Assembly (NCBI RefSeq): GCF_028715765.1
Contig: NZ_JAQURE010000007.1
Span: forward strand, 1 to 64,000
Origin: Rhodoferax sp.
GTDB taxonomy: Bacteria > Pseudomonadota > Gammaproteobacteria > Burkholderiales > Burkholderiaceae_C
Direction: 5' to 3'
DNA: 64,000 nucleotides
In this document: positions 8,718-16,392 of the stretch, piece after piece
Layout: every line of letters starts with the position of its first letter
Position numbering within the stretch: position 1 is the stretch's first letter
Translations under genes and position numbers: made by a program
The notes under the pieces: generated by a model
Database searches by the model: none
What the model saw: the letters and a program-made list of their open reading frames with translations, nothing else
Told to the model about the DNA's origin: nothing

Positions 8718-9131
8718 TTATCGAAGGGCTTGAGGCTCGGCCCGAATGCGGCGCACGGCGGCGCTGACATGCGGGTCGGTGACGCCGGGGGCGGTGGTGG
8801 CGCTCATCGCGTTGCGCGCCATGCGCTCCAGCGTTTGCGCCTGCGGCGTGAGCGGGCCGAAAAAATAGGGGGTGTCGCCCAAGGCAATCAGCAGCGTGGG
8901 GAAGTCTTCCACATCCAGTGGGTGCAGCAAGGCTTCGTCGTCTTCAATGTCAATCCAGACAAAACGTGCGTCTGGGTGGCTGGCTGTGAGGGTGGCTTGC
9001 ACCTGCTCAAAGCGGCTGCGGTAGTCGGTGCACACATTGCACCACGCCGCACACAGGCAAGCCACCAGCAGGGGTGGGGTGGGCTCAATCGCCAAAGCAA
9101 ATCCCCAGGTCGCGCCCGGTTTGCAGGGCAT
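8718..9131 (-). CDS. Thioredoxin-fold protein
   Basis: About 125-137 residues with a thioredoxin-like active site AAWCNVC (WCxxC) after a short beta strand, then the conserved cis-Pro region DFPTLLIAL. It lacks the canonical WCGPC, so a thiol reductase or a thioredoxin-like binding role are both possible. The start is uncertain: ATG at 9131 overlaps the 3' end of pfkA by 47 bases, while a TTG at 9095 would overlap by 11 and still keep the whole domain. It is tightly coupled to the upstream phosphofructokinase. Confidence 0.7.
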   Translation of the reverse strand: MPCKPGATWGFALAIEPTPPLLVACLCAAWCNVCTDYRSRFEQVQATLTASHPDARFVWIDIEDDEALLHPLDVEDFPTLLIALGDTPYFFGPLTPQAQTLERMARNAMSATTAPGVTDPHVSAAVRRIRAEPQALR

Positions 9132-10194
9132 CGCTGCCCATGGGCACGTTGCGAATATGGCCGGCCACTTCTTCCAGTGCCACATAGTCCACGCCGTTCA
9201 CGCCCAGCGACACCATCACGCCGCTGTGGCCGGCGTCCAGCGCGCGCACGGCAGCAGCGCCAAAGCGCAGTGCGGCCAAGCGGTCAAACGCGGTGGGGCT
9301 GCCCCCGCGCAGCAAATGCCCCAGCACCACCACGCGGGCTTCTTTGCCGGTTTCTCTGGCCAGCGCCTCGGCCACGCGTTCGCCCATGCCGCCCAGGCGC
9401 TCGGCGTGCCCCACTTCGGCGGCGGCCAGCAGCTCGCGGTGGCCGTCGCGGGCTTGCGCGCCTTCGGCCACCACCACGATGGAGTAAAGGTGGCCGTTGG
9501 CCTCGCGGGCGCGGATTTTGGCCGCCACTTTGTCAATGTCAAAGCCAATCTCGGGGATCAAAATGGCATGCGCATTGCCGGCAATGCCGGCGTGCAAGGC
9601 AATCCAGCCGGCGTAGCGCCCCATGACCTCGACCACCAGCACGCGCTGATGGCTCTCGGCGGTGCTGTGCAGGCGGTCCAGGCATTCAGTGGCAAAGCCC
9701 ACAGCGGTATCAAAACCAAAGGTGGTGAAGGTTTTGTCGAGGTCATTGTCTATGGTCTTGGGCACGCCCACCACGCGCAGGCCTTTTTGGTGCAGGGCGT
9801 CGGCAATGGTCAGTGAGCCGTCGCCGCCAATCGACACCAGCGCGTCAATTTCATGGGTAGCAAAGTAGGTGATGATTTCGTCCGAGCGGTCAATTTCGCG
9901 CACGCTGCCGTCGGGCATGTTGACCGGAAAATGCAGCGGGTTGCCTTTGTTGGTGGTGCCCAAGATGGTGCCGCCCAGGTGGCCAATGCCGCGCACCCGG
10001 TCGCGCGTGAGGCGCATCACACCGCCTTCGGTGTAACGCTCGGGGAACAAGATGCCGTTGAAGCCATCGCGGATGCCAAAGCAGTCCCAGCCACGGTTGT
10101 CGGCGGCCATCATCACCGACTGGATGACCGCGTTCAGGCCAGGCGCGTCGCCCCCGCCGGTGTTGACTGCAATGCGTTTGATGGGGTGGGTCAT
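9085..10194 (-). CDS. pfkA: 6-phosphofructokinase
   Basis: A 369-residue group A phosphofructokinase phosphorylating fructose 6-phosphate. Motifs seen: GGGDAPGLNAVI at the N-terminus, GGDGSLTIA in the phosphoryl-donor loop, VPKTIDNDL around the catalytic Asp, and MGRYAGWIA. The donor loop has Gly (as in ATP enzymes, residue 104 in E. coli numbering) while the second position is Lys (PKTIDND, residue 124), as in PPi enzymes. The mixed pair is known from an ATP-using subgroup, so ATP is the more likely donor. An AAGGAAG site precedes the ATG. The thioredoxin-like gene overlaps its 3' end. Confidence 0.9.
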   Translation of the reverse strand: MTHPIKRIAVNTGGGDAPGLNAVIQSVMMAADNRGWDCFGIRDGFNGILFPERYTEGGVMRLTRDRVRGIGHLGGTILGTTNKGNPLHFPVNMPDGSVREIDRSDEIITYFATHEIDALVSIGGDGSLTIADALHQKGLRVVGVPKTIDNDLDKTFTTFGFDTAVGFATECLDRLHSTAESHQRVLVVEVMGRYAGWIALHAGIAGNAHAILIPEIGFDIDKVAAKIRAREANGHLYSIVVVAEGAQARDGHRELLAAAEVGHAERLGGMGERVAEALARETGKEARVVVLGHLLRGGSPTAFDRLAALRFGAAAVRALDAGHSGVMVSLGVNGVDYVALEEVAGHIRNVPMGSDALQTGRDLGICFGD

Positions 10195-10217
10195 GGTGGC
10201 TTCCTTTATTCAATAAT

Positions 10218-10258
10218 AATAGCTGCTTACGCTTGTTTTATAAGCGCTACAGGTCGAT
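10218..10258 (-). repeat. Dispersed palindromic repeat, copy 3
   Basis: A reverse-oriented copy (AGCTGCTTACGCTTGTTTTA then TAAGCGCTACAGGTC) between pfkA and dctR. Confidence 0.75.
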
Positions 10259-10259
10259 T

Positions 10260-10889
10260 TTAGGCTTGTGATTTGGGTTCCAGCTGGCCCAGCTTGTGGG
10301 CCAGCTCCACAGCCGAGCTGACCCCCATTTTCTCGAAAATGTTGGCACGGTGAAACTCTACCGTGCGCGGGGTGATGCCCAGGTGGTCGGCAATGTTTTT
10401 GTTGTAGTGGCCGCGAATCAGCTCGTCGAGCACCTCGCGCTCGCGCGGGCTCAGTGAGGCCAGTGCCAGCCGCAGGCGGCGGGTTTGCGCGTCATCTTGC
10501 TGAGCGGCGTGGGCCGCAGCCAGGGCTTGCTGCACGCGGTCAACCAGCTCGTTGTCTTGAAACGGTTTTTCTAAAAAGTCCCAGGCACCTTGTTTGACCG
10601 CCGCCGCTGCGGTGCCCACATCACCATGGCCGGTTAAAAACAGCACCGGCCAGGGGCAGCCCAGCGCTTTGAGCTGCTCAAAGGTGACGCTGCCTGAGAG
10701 CGGTGCCATGCGCATGTCAAGCAGCACCACGGCGCTTTCCCACTGGCCTTGCAGGGCGCGCGCAGCGTCCAGAAACGCCTGGCCTCCGTCCCAGGTGGCG
10801 GCCTTGAAACCACGCGAGTCAAACAGCCAGGCCAGGCCGTCGCGAATGTCGGGGTCGTCGTCCACAATGTGTACGCGTGGTGAGGTCAT
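10260..10889 (-). CDS. dctR: Response regulator, FixJ/DctR family
   Basis: A 209-residue two-domain regulator. The receiver domain (residues 1-120) has the acidic pocket DDD near residues 10-12, the phospho-acceptor in LLDMRM and the conserved Lys in EKPF. The C-terminal LuxR-type helix-turn-helix carries SPREREVLDELIRGHYNK and TPRTVEFHRANI. Its start overlaps the dctS stop (ATGA) with a GGAG site inside dctS. Being next to dctPQM, it most likely activates TRAP dicarboxylate uptake, as DctR does in Rhodobacter capsulatus. Confidence 0.85.
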   Translation of the reverse strand: MTSPRVHIVDDDPDIRDGLAWLFDSRGFKAATWDGGQAFLDAARALQGQWESAVVLLDMRMAPLSGSVTFEQLKALGCPWPVLFLTGHGDVGTAAAAVKQGAWDFLEKPFQDNELVDRVQQALAAAHAAQQDDAQTRRLRLALASLSPREREVLDELIRGHYNKNIADHLGITPRTVEFHRANIFEKMGVSSAVELAHKLGQLEPKSQA

Positions 10890-12940
10890 GCAAGCTCCGC
10901 TGGGGTGGGGGGTTCAGACAAGGGCAGCCGCACCGTGAAGCGGGCGCCGCCCAGCACCGGGTCGCGGCTGACTTCAATGCGGCCGTGGTGGGCTTCCACA
11001 ATCGACCTGCAAATGGCCAGTCCCATGCCCATGCCGCCTTCTTTGCGGCTGACAAAGGCGTTGAAGATGGTGGCCTGGGCTTCTTCGCTGACACCTGGCC
11101 CGGTGTCGGCCACTGTCAGCTCGGCCATGCCAAGCGCCGCATCCAGCCGCAAGCCCACCCACACTTGCGCCCGCTGCGCCCCTTGGGGCGCCCAGTCTTG
11201 CGCGTTGCTCACCAGGTTGTTCACCAAGTGCTCCAGCAACAGCTCGTCGGCATCAATCCAGACGGCGTGGGTGGGCAGCGCCCAGGCGGGGGGTAGTGCG
11301 GCGTCTTCGGCCAGCAGCACCAGCACCCGCTGCACGCAGGCCACCAGGTCAAGCCGCTGGCGCGACAACTCGCGCCGGCGGGCAAAGGCGTTGACCCGCT
11401 TGATGATGCCGCCCGCGCGCTCGGCCAGCCGCGCCATGCGCTCGACCACCGGCAGCAGGTCGGGCAGGGTGATGTTGCCGGTGTGCAGCCGGTTGAGCAG
11501 GCCGTTGGCAAAGCTGCTTAACGCGCCCAGCGGTTGATTGAGTTCATGCGCCAGGGTGGAGGCCACCTCGCCCACCGCCACCAGACGGCCAGAGGCCTCC
11601 AGCTTTTCTTGCTGTTGCGCGGCCATGCGCTGGGCGCGCTTGCGCTCGCTGATGTCAAGCACCGAGCTCATCCAGCCCATTTGCTCGCCCGTGGCCGAGT
11701 TCAGCGGGGCTTCGTGAATGAGCACGTCAACCAGCTGGCCGCTGCGGTGCTGAAACTGCACCTCCAGCCCCTCGCCACGGGTGCCTTGCGTCATCAGCCC
11801 TTGGTGGATTTTGTCGAGCAGGTCGCGCTGGTCGGCTGGCCAGTAAGGGAACGGTGTGGCGCAGCCAATGAGCTCTGCCGCGCTGTAGCCCACCATGCGA
11901 CAAAAGGCAGTGTTGACATACAAAATCTTGCCGCTCAGGTCCCAGGCACGCAGGCCAATGGTGACCGAGTTTTCCATGGCGGTGCGCAGTGCCACCTGGG
12001 TTTGCAACAGCGCTTGCACCTGCTGGCGCTTGGAGAAATCGCGCCGCAGTGCGTACAGGCTGACCAGCATGCCCGCCAAAAACAGCAGCGCCACCAAGAA
12101 AAATATGCGCGGCACGGTGGTTGGCTGGGCTTGGGTGAGCGCCACCTGCACAAACAAGTCAACGCCCGGCAAGTTCAGCCCCACGCGGTAAGCGCTGTCG
12201 GGCTGCGCCGTGGCCTCGTCGGTGAGCAACTGCACGCTGTGGTCTTGGGTAAACCAGCCTGGCACCAGGGCCGCCAGCGCCTGCTTGACCGCCACCGCCA
12301 CCAGGTAATTGCCGGCAAACTGGCCCCGCTCAAACAAGGGCACGGCCAGCCAGATCACGTCGCTGGCGCTGCCGTCTGCCTGCCGCATCAAGCCGGCGTA
12401 GGCGGCGCGGCGCAGCCCCTGGCTGGTGCTTTGCATCAGCGCCAAGGCCTGCGCGTTGTCTGGGTGGGCGGCCCAGTCTTGCGGCCAGCGCGCCGGGGCG
12501 GTGCGTGCCTCAGAGGCGGTTTGAGCGGGTGCGGGGTTCAAGGGCGCAGCAGGCAGCCAGCCGCTTGCCAGCACCACCCCGGGCGCACGCCACAGCAAAC
12601 CGGCTTTCAAGTCAGCCTCGGCCAGCGGCGCGGGGCTGCTGGCCGGCGCTTGTTGCACCGCCTGGCGTGCCAGCAGCAGCAAGTCGTCTTCCAGCCGGCG
12701 AAAGTGGAATTGCACGCTTTGCTCCAGCCACTGCGCGTCTGCGGCGCGGCGCCGGGCCGCCTCTTCCTGCTCAAAATTGTTCAGGTACAGCAGCAGCGTG
12801 ACCACCGAGCCCAGCAACAGCGCCAACAAGCCCAGCAGCCAGCCCAAGGCGCGCCGGTTGCGCGCACCATGGCGCCCGGCCGACTGGTGCAGCAACGCAA
12901 AGTCGAGCGTGTGGTCTACCGCGGCGGGGGCAAGTGGCAT
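10886..12940 (-). CDS. dctS: Sensor histidine kinase, DctS-like
   Basis: A 684-residue membrane kinase. TM1 lies near residues 32-55 (LLGLLALLLGSVVTLLLYL) and is followed by a periplasmic sensory region of about 220 residues. TM2 is near 276-296 (FFLVALLFLAGMLVSLYAL). A PAS domain with PAC (about 320-440) comes next, then a HisKA dimerisation helix with the phospho-accepting His in TLAHELNQPLG, and an HATPase domain with N, G1 and G2 boxes (NLVSNAQDW, VADTGPGVS, GGMGMGLAI). It forms an operon with dctR and probably senses C4-dicarboxylates. The promoter region is shared with the divergent lapA gene, and no ribosome site is obvious. Confidence 0.87.
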   Translation of the reverse strand: MPLAPAAVDHTLDFALLHQSAGRHGARNRRALGWLLGLLALLLGSVVTLLLYLNNFEQEEAARRRAADAQWLEQSVQFHFRRLEDDLLLLARQAVQQAPASSPAPLAEADLKAGLLWRAPGVVLASGWLPAAPLNPAPAQTASEARTAPARWPQDWAAHPDNAQALALMQSTSQGLRRAAYAGLMRQADGSASDVIWLAVPLFERGQFAGNYLVAVAVKQALAALVPGWFTQDHSVQLLTDEATAQPDSAYRVGLNLPGVDLFVQVALTQAQPTTVPRIFFLVALLFLAGMLVSLYALRRDFSKRQQVQALLQTQVALRTAMENSVTIGLRAWDLSGKILYVNTAFCRMVGYSAAELIGCATPFPYWPADQRDLLDKIHQGLMTQGTRGEGLEVQFQHRSGQLVDVLIHEAPLNSATGEQMGWMSSVLDISERKRAQRMAAQQQEKLEASGRLVAVGEVASTLAHELNQPLGALSSFANGLLNRLHTGNITLPDLLPVVERMARLAERAGGIIKRVNAFARRRELSRQRLDLVACVQRVLVLLAEDAALPPAWALPTHAVWIDADELLLEHLVNNLVSNAQDWAPQGAQRAQVWVGLRLDAALGMAELTVADTGPGVSEEAQATIFNAFVSRKEGGMGMGLAICRSIVEAHHGRIEVSRDPVLGGARFTVRLPLSEPPTPAELA

Positions 12941-13027
12941 GTCAGGGGGGTGTGCGCAAAATGGGCATCATAGCGAGATGGTGTACCATTAAGCGCACCC
13001 TGTTTAACCACCTGAAGGAGTTAACCC

Positions 13028-13522
13028 ATGCGCATTCGCAGTCTTTTTTTGATTTTGCTGTTGACCCTGATTGGCGCCTTTACCGCGTTGAACTGGACGG
13101 CTTTTTTGACCAACACATCGCTGTCGTTTGGCGTGACCACTTTGCAAGCCCCGCTGGGGTTGATCATGCTGGGGCTGATGATGTTTGTGGTGGCGTATTT
13201 GCTGGTGTATGTGCTGTATTTGCAGTCCACCGCTTTGTTTGATGGCCGCCGCAACGCCAAAGAATTGCAAACCAACCGTGAACTGGCTGACAAGGCCGAG
13301 GCTTCGCGTTTTACCGAGTTGCGTGGTTTTCTGGAAACTGGCTTGAAACAGCAAGCAGACCAAAACCTGGCCACGCAGCAAGCCGTGCTGGCGCGCCTGG
13401 ATGCGCTTGAGAAACACCTGCAAACCAGCCTGGAGCAGTCAGCCAATTCGCTCAGCGCCTGTGTGGGTGAGCTGGAAGACCGCTTGCTGCCCGGCGCGGC
13501 TCAGCCTGAGCGCCTGCGTTAA
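13028..13522 (+). CDS. LapA-domain membrane protein
   Basis: A 164-residue protein with two transmembrane helices (residues about 5-25 and 40-65) joined by a short loop, then a cytoplasmic coiled coil (residues 80-150, rich in Gln, Leu and Glu). This is the layout of the LapA/YciS (DUF1049) family, linked to envelope or LPS assembly. A strong AAGGAG site precedes the ATG. It sits between dctS (divergent) and the first dctP, only 20 bases from the latter, so it probably shares a transcript with that gene. Its role in this setting is unclear. Confidence 0.75.
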   Translation: MRIRSLFLILLLTLIGAFTALNWTAFLTNTSLSFGVTTLQAPLGLIMLGLMMFVVAYLLVYVLYLQSTALFDGRRNAKELQTNRELADKAEASRFTELRGFLETGLKQQADQNLATQQAVLARLDALEKHLQTSLEQSANSLSACVGELEDRLLPGAAQPERLR

Positions 13523-13542
13523 GGCACAGCGCCAAGCGAATC

Positions 13543-14574
13543 ATGCCCCGCTGGGCTGCCCACCCACTGCCACGGCGCAGCCTGCTCAAGGCCGGTGCCG
13601 CTGGGCTAGCCCTGCCAACGGCGGCATGGAGCCAGCACAAGCCCGACATCACCCTGCGCTTTTCGCATGTGGTGGCCGAAGAAACCCCCAAGGGGCTGGC
13701 CGCAGAGCGTTTCAAGGTGTTGGTGGCACAGCGCAGTGGCGGGCGCGTTGGCGTGCAGGTTTACCCCAACGCGCAGTTGTATGGCGACCACGACGAAATG
13801 CGGGCGCTGCAGCTCGGCGCGGTCGACCTGGTGGCACCGTCGTTGTCCAAATTTGGGCGCATTGGGTTGCCCGAGTTTGAGCTGTTTGACTTGCCTTTTT
13901 TGTTTGACGATCTGGCCGCCGTGCGCCGCATCACGCAAGGCGCGTTGGGGCAAAAACTGCTCAAGGGCTTGACCCACCAAGGGCTAGAGGGGCTGGGTTT
14001 CTTTGACAACGGCTTCAAGCAAATGAGCGCTAACCGCCCGCTGCTGGAGCCCAAAGACTTTGTCGGTCTGCGCATGCGGGTGCAGGCCTCGCGCGTGATT
14101 GCGGCGCAAATGCGGGCGCTGGGCGCTGTTCCGGTCACGCTGGCCTTTAGCGAAACGCGCCAGGCCTTGGCCAGCGGTGTGGTGGATGGCACCGAGAACC
14201 CGATTTCCAATTTTTGGACGCAGGCCATGCACGAGGTGCAGACCGATGTGAGCCTGACCGACCATGGCTACCTGGGCTACGCGGTGGTCACCAACCAGCG
14301 CTTTTGGCAAAGCCTGCAGCGCGCTGACCGCGAGTTGATTGCCCAAGCGCTGCAAGAAGCACTGGCGTTTGCCAACCAAATTGCCGACACGCAAAACGAC
14401 CAGGCGCTGCAAGCCTTGCGCCAGGCGGGCAACATCAATGTCCATCAGCTCACCACTGTGCAGCGAAATCGTTTGCGTCTGGCGGTGCAGCCAGTGCAAC
14501 AAGCTTTTGTAAATCGCATGGGGTCTGGGTGGACGCAAGCGCTGCAAATGGCCATGCGCGAGTCCAGAAATTGA
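13543..14574 (+). CDS. TRAP transporter substrate-binding protein, DctP family (paralogue 1)
   Basis: A 343-residue periplasmic solute-binding protein. The N-terminus has a twin-arginine-like signal (RRSLLKAGAAG) rather than the plain Sec signal of its neighbour. Family motifs include LRFSHVVAEETPKG, GVVDGTENPISNF (the carboxylate-binding region) and DHGYLGYAVVTN. It is clearly paralogous to the DctP encoded next door and probably binds a C4-dicarboxylate or related acid. It lies upstream of the main dctPQM genes and could feed the same DctQM permease or bias DctS sensing. Confidence 0.85.
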   Translation: MPRWAAHPLPRRSLLKAGAAGLALPTAAWSQHKPDITLRFSHVVAEETPKGLAAERFKVLVAQRSGGRVGVQVYPNAQLYGDHDEMRALQLGAVDLVAPSLSKFGRIGLPEFELFDLPFLFDDLAAVRRITQGALGQKLLKGLTHQGLEGLGFFDNGFKQMSANRPLLEPKDFVGLRMRVQASRVIAAQMRALGAVPVTLAFSETRQALASGVVDGTENPISNFWTQAMHEVQTDVSLTDHGYLGYAVVTNQRFWQSLQRADRELIAQALQEALAFANQIADTQNDQALQALRQAGNINVHQLTTVQRNRLRLAVQPVQQAFVNRMGSGWTQALQMAMRESRN

Positions 14575-14688
14575 CGTGACCAAGCACAGGGTTAACCCTA
14601 GCTGTTGAAGGCCACAGTTGCGTGAAAACTGCAGCGCCTTTAACCTTGGGTTGCTTCGTTTTTCATTCTTAATTATGAGGAGACATCT

Positions 14689-15684
14689 ATGAAATTGAAA
14701 TTTGTCCTGGCTGCTGCTTTGTTGGCCGTTGGTTTGAGCGCAACTGCTCAAACCATCATCAAGTTCAGCCACGTTGTTGCTGCAGACACGCCCAAGGGAA
14801 AAGCCTCGGTATTTTTCGCCCAAAAGGCGGCCGAACTGACCAAGGGCAAGGTCAAGGTTGAGGTCTATGCCAACAGTGCCCTGTACAAAGACAAGGAAGA
14901 AATGGAAGCGCTGCAAATCGGCTCGGTGCAAATGCTGGCTCCGTCGCTGGCCAAATTCGGCCCCTTGGGCGTGAAAGACTTTGAAGCCTTTGACTTGCCC
15001 TTCATGTTCGACAGCTATGCCGAACTGCACAAAGTGACGCAAGGCCCTGAAGGCGCTGCGCTGCTGGCCAAACTGGAGCCTAAAGGCATCAAGGGTCTGG
15101 CTTATTGGGACAATGGCTTCAAGTCGTTCTCAGCCAATTCGCCACTGAAGGCACCGGCTGATTTCAAGGGTAAGAAATTCCGCATCCAGTCGTCCAAGGT
15201 GCTTGAAGAGCAAATCCGCTCAGTGGGTGGCATTCCACAGGTGATGGCGTTCTCTGAGGTTTACCAAGCATTGCAAACCGGCGTGGTTGACGGCACCGAA
15301 AACCCGATCAGCAACTTTTACACCCAGAAAATGCACGAAGTGCAAAAACACATGACCCTGACCGACCACGGTTACCTGGGTTACGCGGTGATCACCAACA
15401 AGAAGTTCTGGGACGGTCTGCCCGCCGACGTGCGTGGCCAACTCGAACAGGCCATGAAAGAGGCCACCGTTTACGCCAACCAGATTGCCAAGGAAGAAAA
15501 TGACAAGTCACTGGAAGGTGTGAAGAAGAGCGGCAAGACCACCGTCTACACCCCTACTGCCGAGGAACGCCTGGCTCTGAAAAAAGCCATGGCTCCCGTG
15601 CACCTGAAAATGGCAGACCGCATTGGCAAGGGCACGCTGCAGCAGTTCTACAAGGCCACCGGCTTCGATCCGGCCAAGCTGTAA
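14689..15684 (+). CDS. dctP: C4-dicarboxylate TRAP transporter substrate-binding protein DctP
   Basis: A 331-residue periplasmic protein with a Sec signal peptide (KLKFVLAAALLAVGLSATAQ, cleavage near residue 21). Family motifs are IIKFSHVVAADTPKGKA, GVVDGTENPISNFY with the substrate-carboxylate Arg in KKFRIQSS, and DHGYLGYAVITN. It captures malate, fumarate or succinate for the DctQM permease. A GAGGAG site precedes the ATG. Codon use is more biased than in its paralogue, suggesting high expression, and a strong terminator-like hairpin follows it before dctQ. Confidence 0.92.
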   Translation: MKLKFVLAAALLAVGLSATAQTIIKFSHVVAADTPKGKASVFFAQKAAELTKGKVKVEVYANSALYKDKEEMEALQIGSVQMLAPSLAKFGPLGVKDFEAFDLPFMFDSYAELHKVTQGPEGAALLAKLEPKGIKGLAYWDNGFKSFSANSPLKAPADFKGKKFRIQSSKVLEEQIRSVGGIPQVMAFSEVYQALQTGVVDGTENPISNFYTQKMHEVQKHMTLTDHGYLGYAVITNKKFWDGLPADVRGQLEQAMKEATVYANQIAKEENDKSLEGVKKSGKTTVYTPTAEERLALKKAMAPVHLKMADRIGKGTLQQFYKATGFDPAKL

Positions 15685-15702
15685 TCCAGACCCACGCATC
15701 CA

Positions 15703-15734
15703 CCCCGGTCGAACCCGTATCGACTGGGGTTTTT
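15703..15734 (+). terminator. Rho-independent terminator/attenuator between dctP and dctQ
   Basis: CCCCGGTCGA (15703-15712) pairs with TCGACTGGGG (15720-15729) with one G-T wobble and a seven-base loop, followed by TTTTT. Partial termination here would give an excess of binding protein over permease. Confidence 0.85.
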
Positions 15735-15792
15735 GTTGTGCATCCCTTTTTGTAAAAGCATTATTCACTCAGATTTTTGAGGCAAACCTCCC

Positions 15793-16392
15793 ATGAAAAT
15801 TCTTGATCACCTGGAAGAATGGCTGATCACCTTCCTGATGGGAGGTGCCACACTCATCATCTTTGTTGCGGTGGTGCACCGCTATGCCGCCGGGCTGCCC
15901 ATCCCCGGCGTACAAGACTGGCTGCTGGCTCTTAACCTGGGCTGGGCGCAAGAGCTGTGCATCATCATGTTTGTATGGATGTGCAAATTCGGCGCAGCCT
16001 ACGGGGTGCGCACTGGCATTCACGTCGGGGTGGACGTGATGATCAACCGCCTAGACGACAAAATGCGCAGCAAATTCGTCATCATCGGCCTGGCCGCTGG
16101 TGCCCTGTTTACCGGCATAGTGGCCACCCTGGCCGCAGGTTTTGTTTGGGAGAACGGCGCTCACCACTGGTGGTTGAGCCTGCTGGGCATGGACGTGGGC
16201 GACCTGCCTGAAGGCCCCACCACACCTGACCTGGAGTGGCCCACCTGGATGGTCTACAGCGCCGTGCCGCTGGGCTCCACGCTGATGTGCTTTCGCTTTC
16301 TGCAAGTGTTGGTGACCTTCATCAAAACCGGCACCCTGCCACACCATGACCACGGCCATGTGGATGGTCTGGAAGAAGAGGTTGCCAAATGA
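15793..16392 (+). CDS. dctQ: TRAP transporter small permease DctQ
   Basis: A 199-residue inner-membrane protein with four predicted helices (about 13-35, 55-72, 95-117 and 150-170) and the DctQ-type region EELCIIMFVW-like (here QELCIIMFVWMCKFGAAYGV). It pairs with DctM in the sodium-coupled TRAP permease. The stop overlaps dctM (ATGA), so the two are translationally coupled. Its ribosome site is weak, consistent with lower expression than dctP. Confidence 0.9.
   Translation: MKILDHLEEWLITFLMGGATLIIFVAVVHRYAAGLPIPGVQDWLLALNLGWAQELCIIMFVWMCKFGAAYGVRTGIHVGVDVMINRLDDKMRSKFVIIGLAAGALFTGIVATLAAGFVWENGAHHWWLSLLGMDVGDLPEGPTTPDLEWPTWMVYSAVPLGSTLMCFRFLQVLVTFIKTGTLPHHDHGHVDGLEEEVAK

Noticed and set aside
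8658-9626. Plus-strand open frame opposite pfkA and the thioredoxin-like gene
   Set aside because: Arg/Pro-rich low-complexity product; the minus-strand genes are clear.
11534-12973. Antisense open frame opposite dctS (479 codons)
   Set aside because: dctS on the minus strand has complete kinase motifs; this frame has none.
14610-14640. Sigma-54 promoter upstream of dctP
   Set aside because: GGCCACAGTTGC has the wrong spacing between GG and GC (8 instead of 10), and DctSR of the FixJ type does not imply sigma-54.
13984-15042. Minus-strand open frame across the two dctP genes
   Set aside because: It spans the intergenic promoter region and both paralogues in antisense; no family features.
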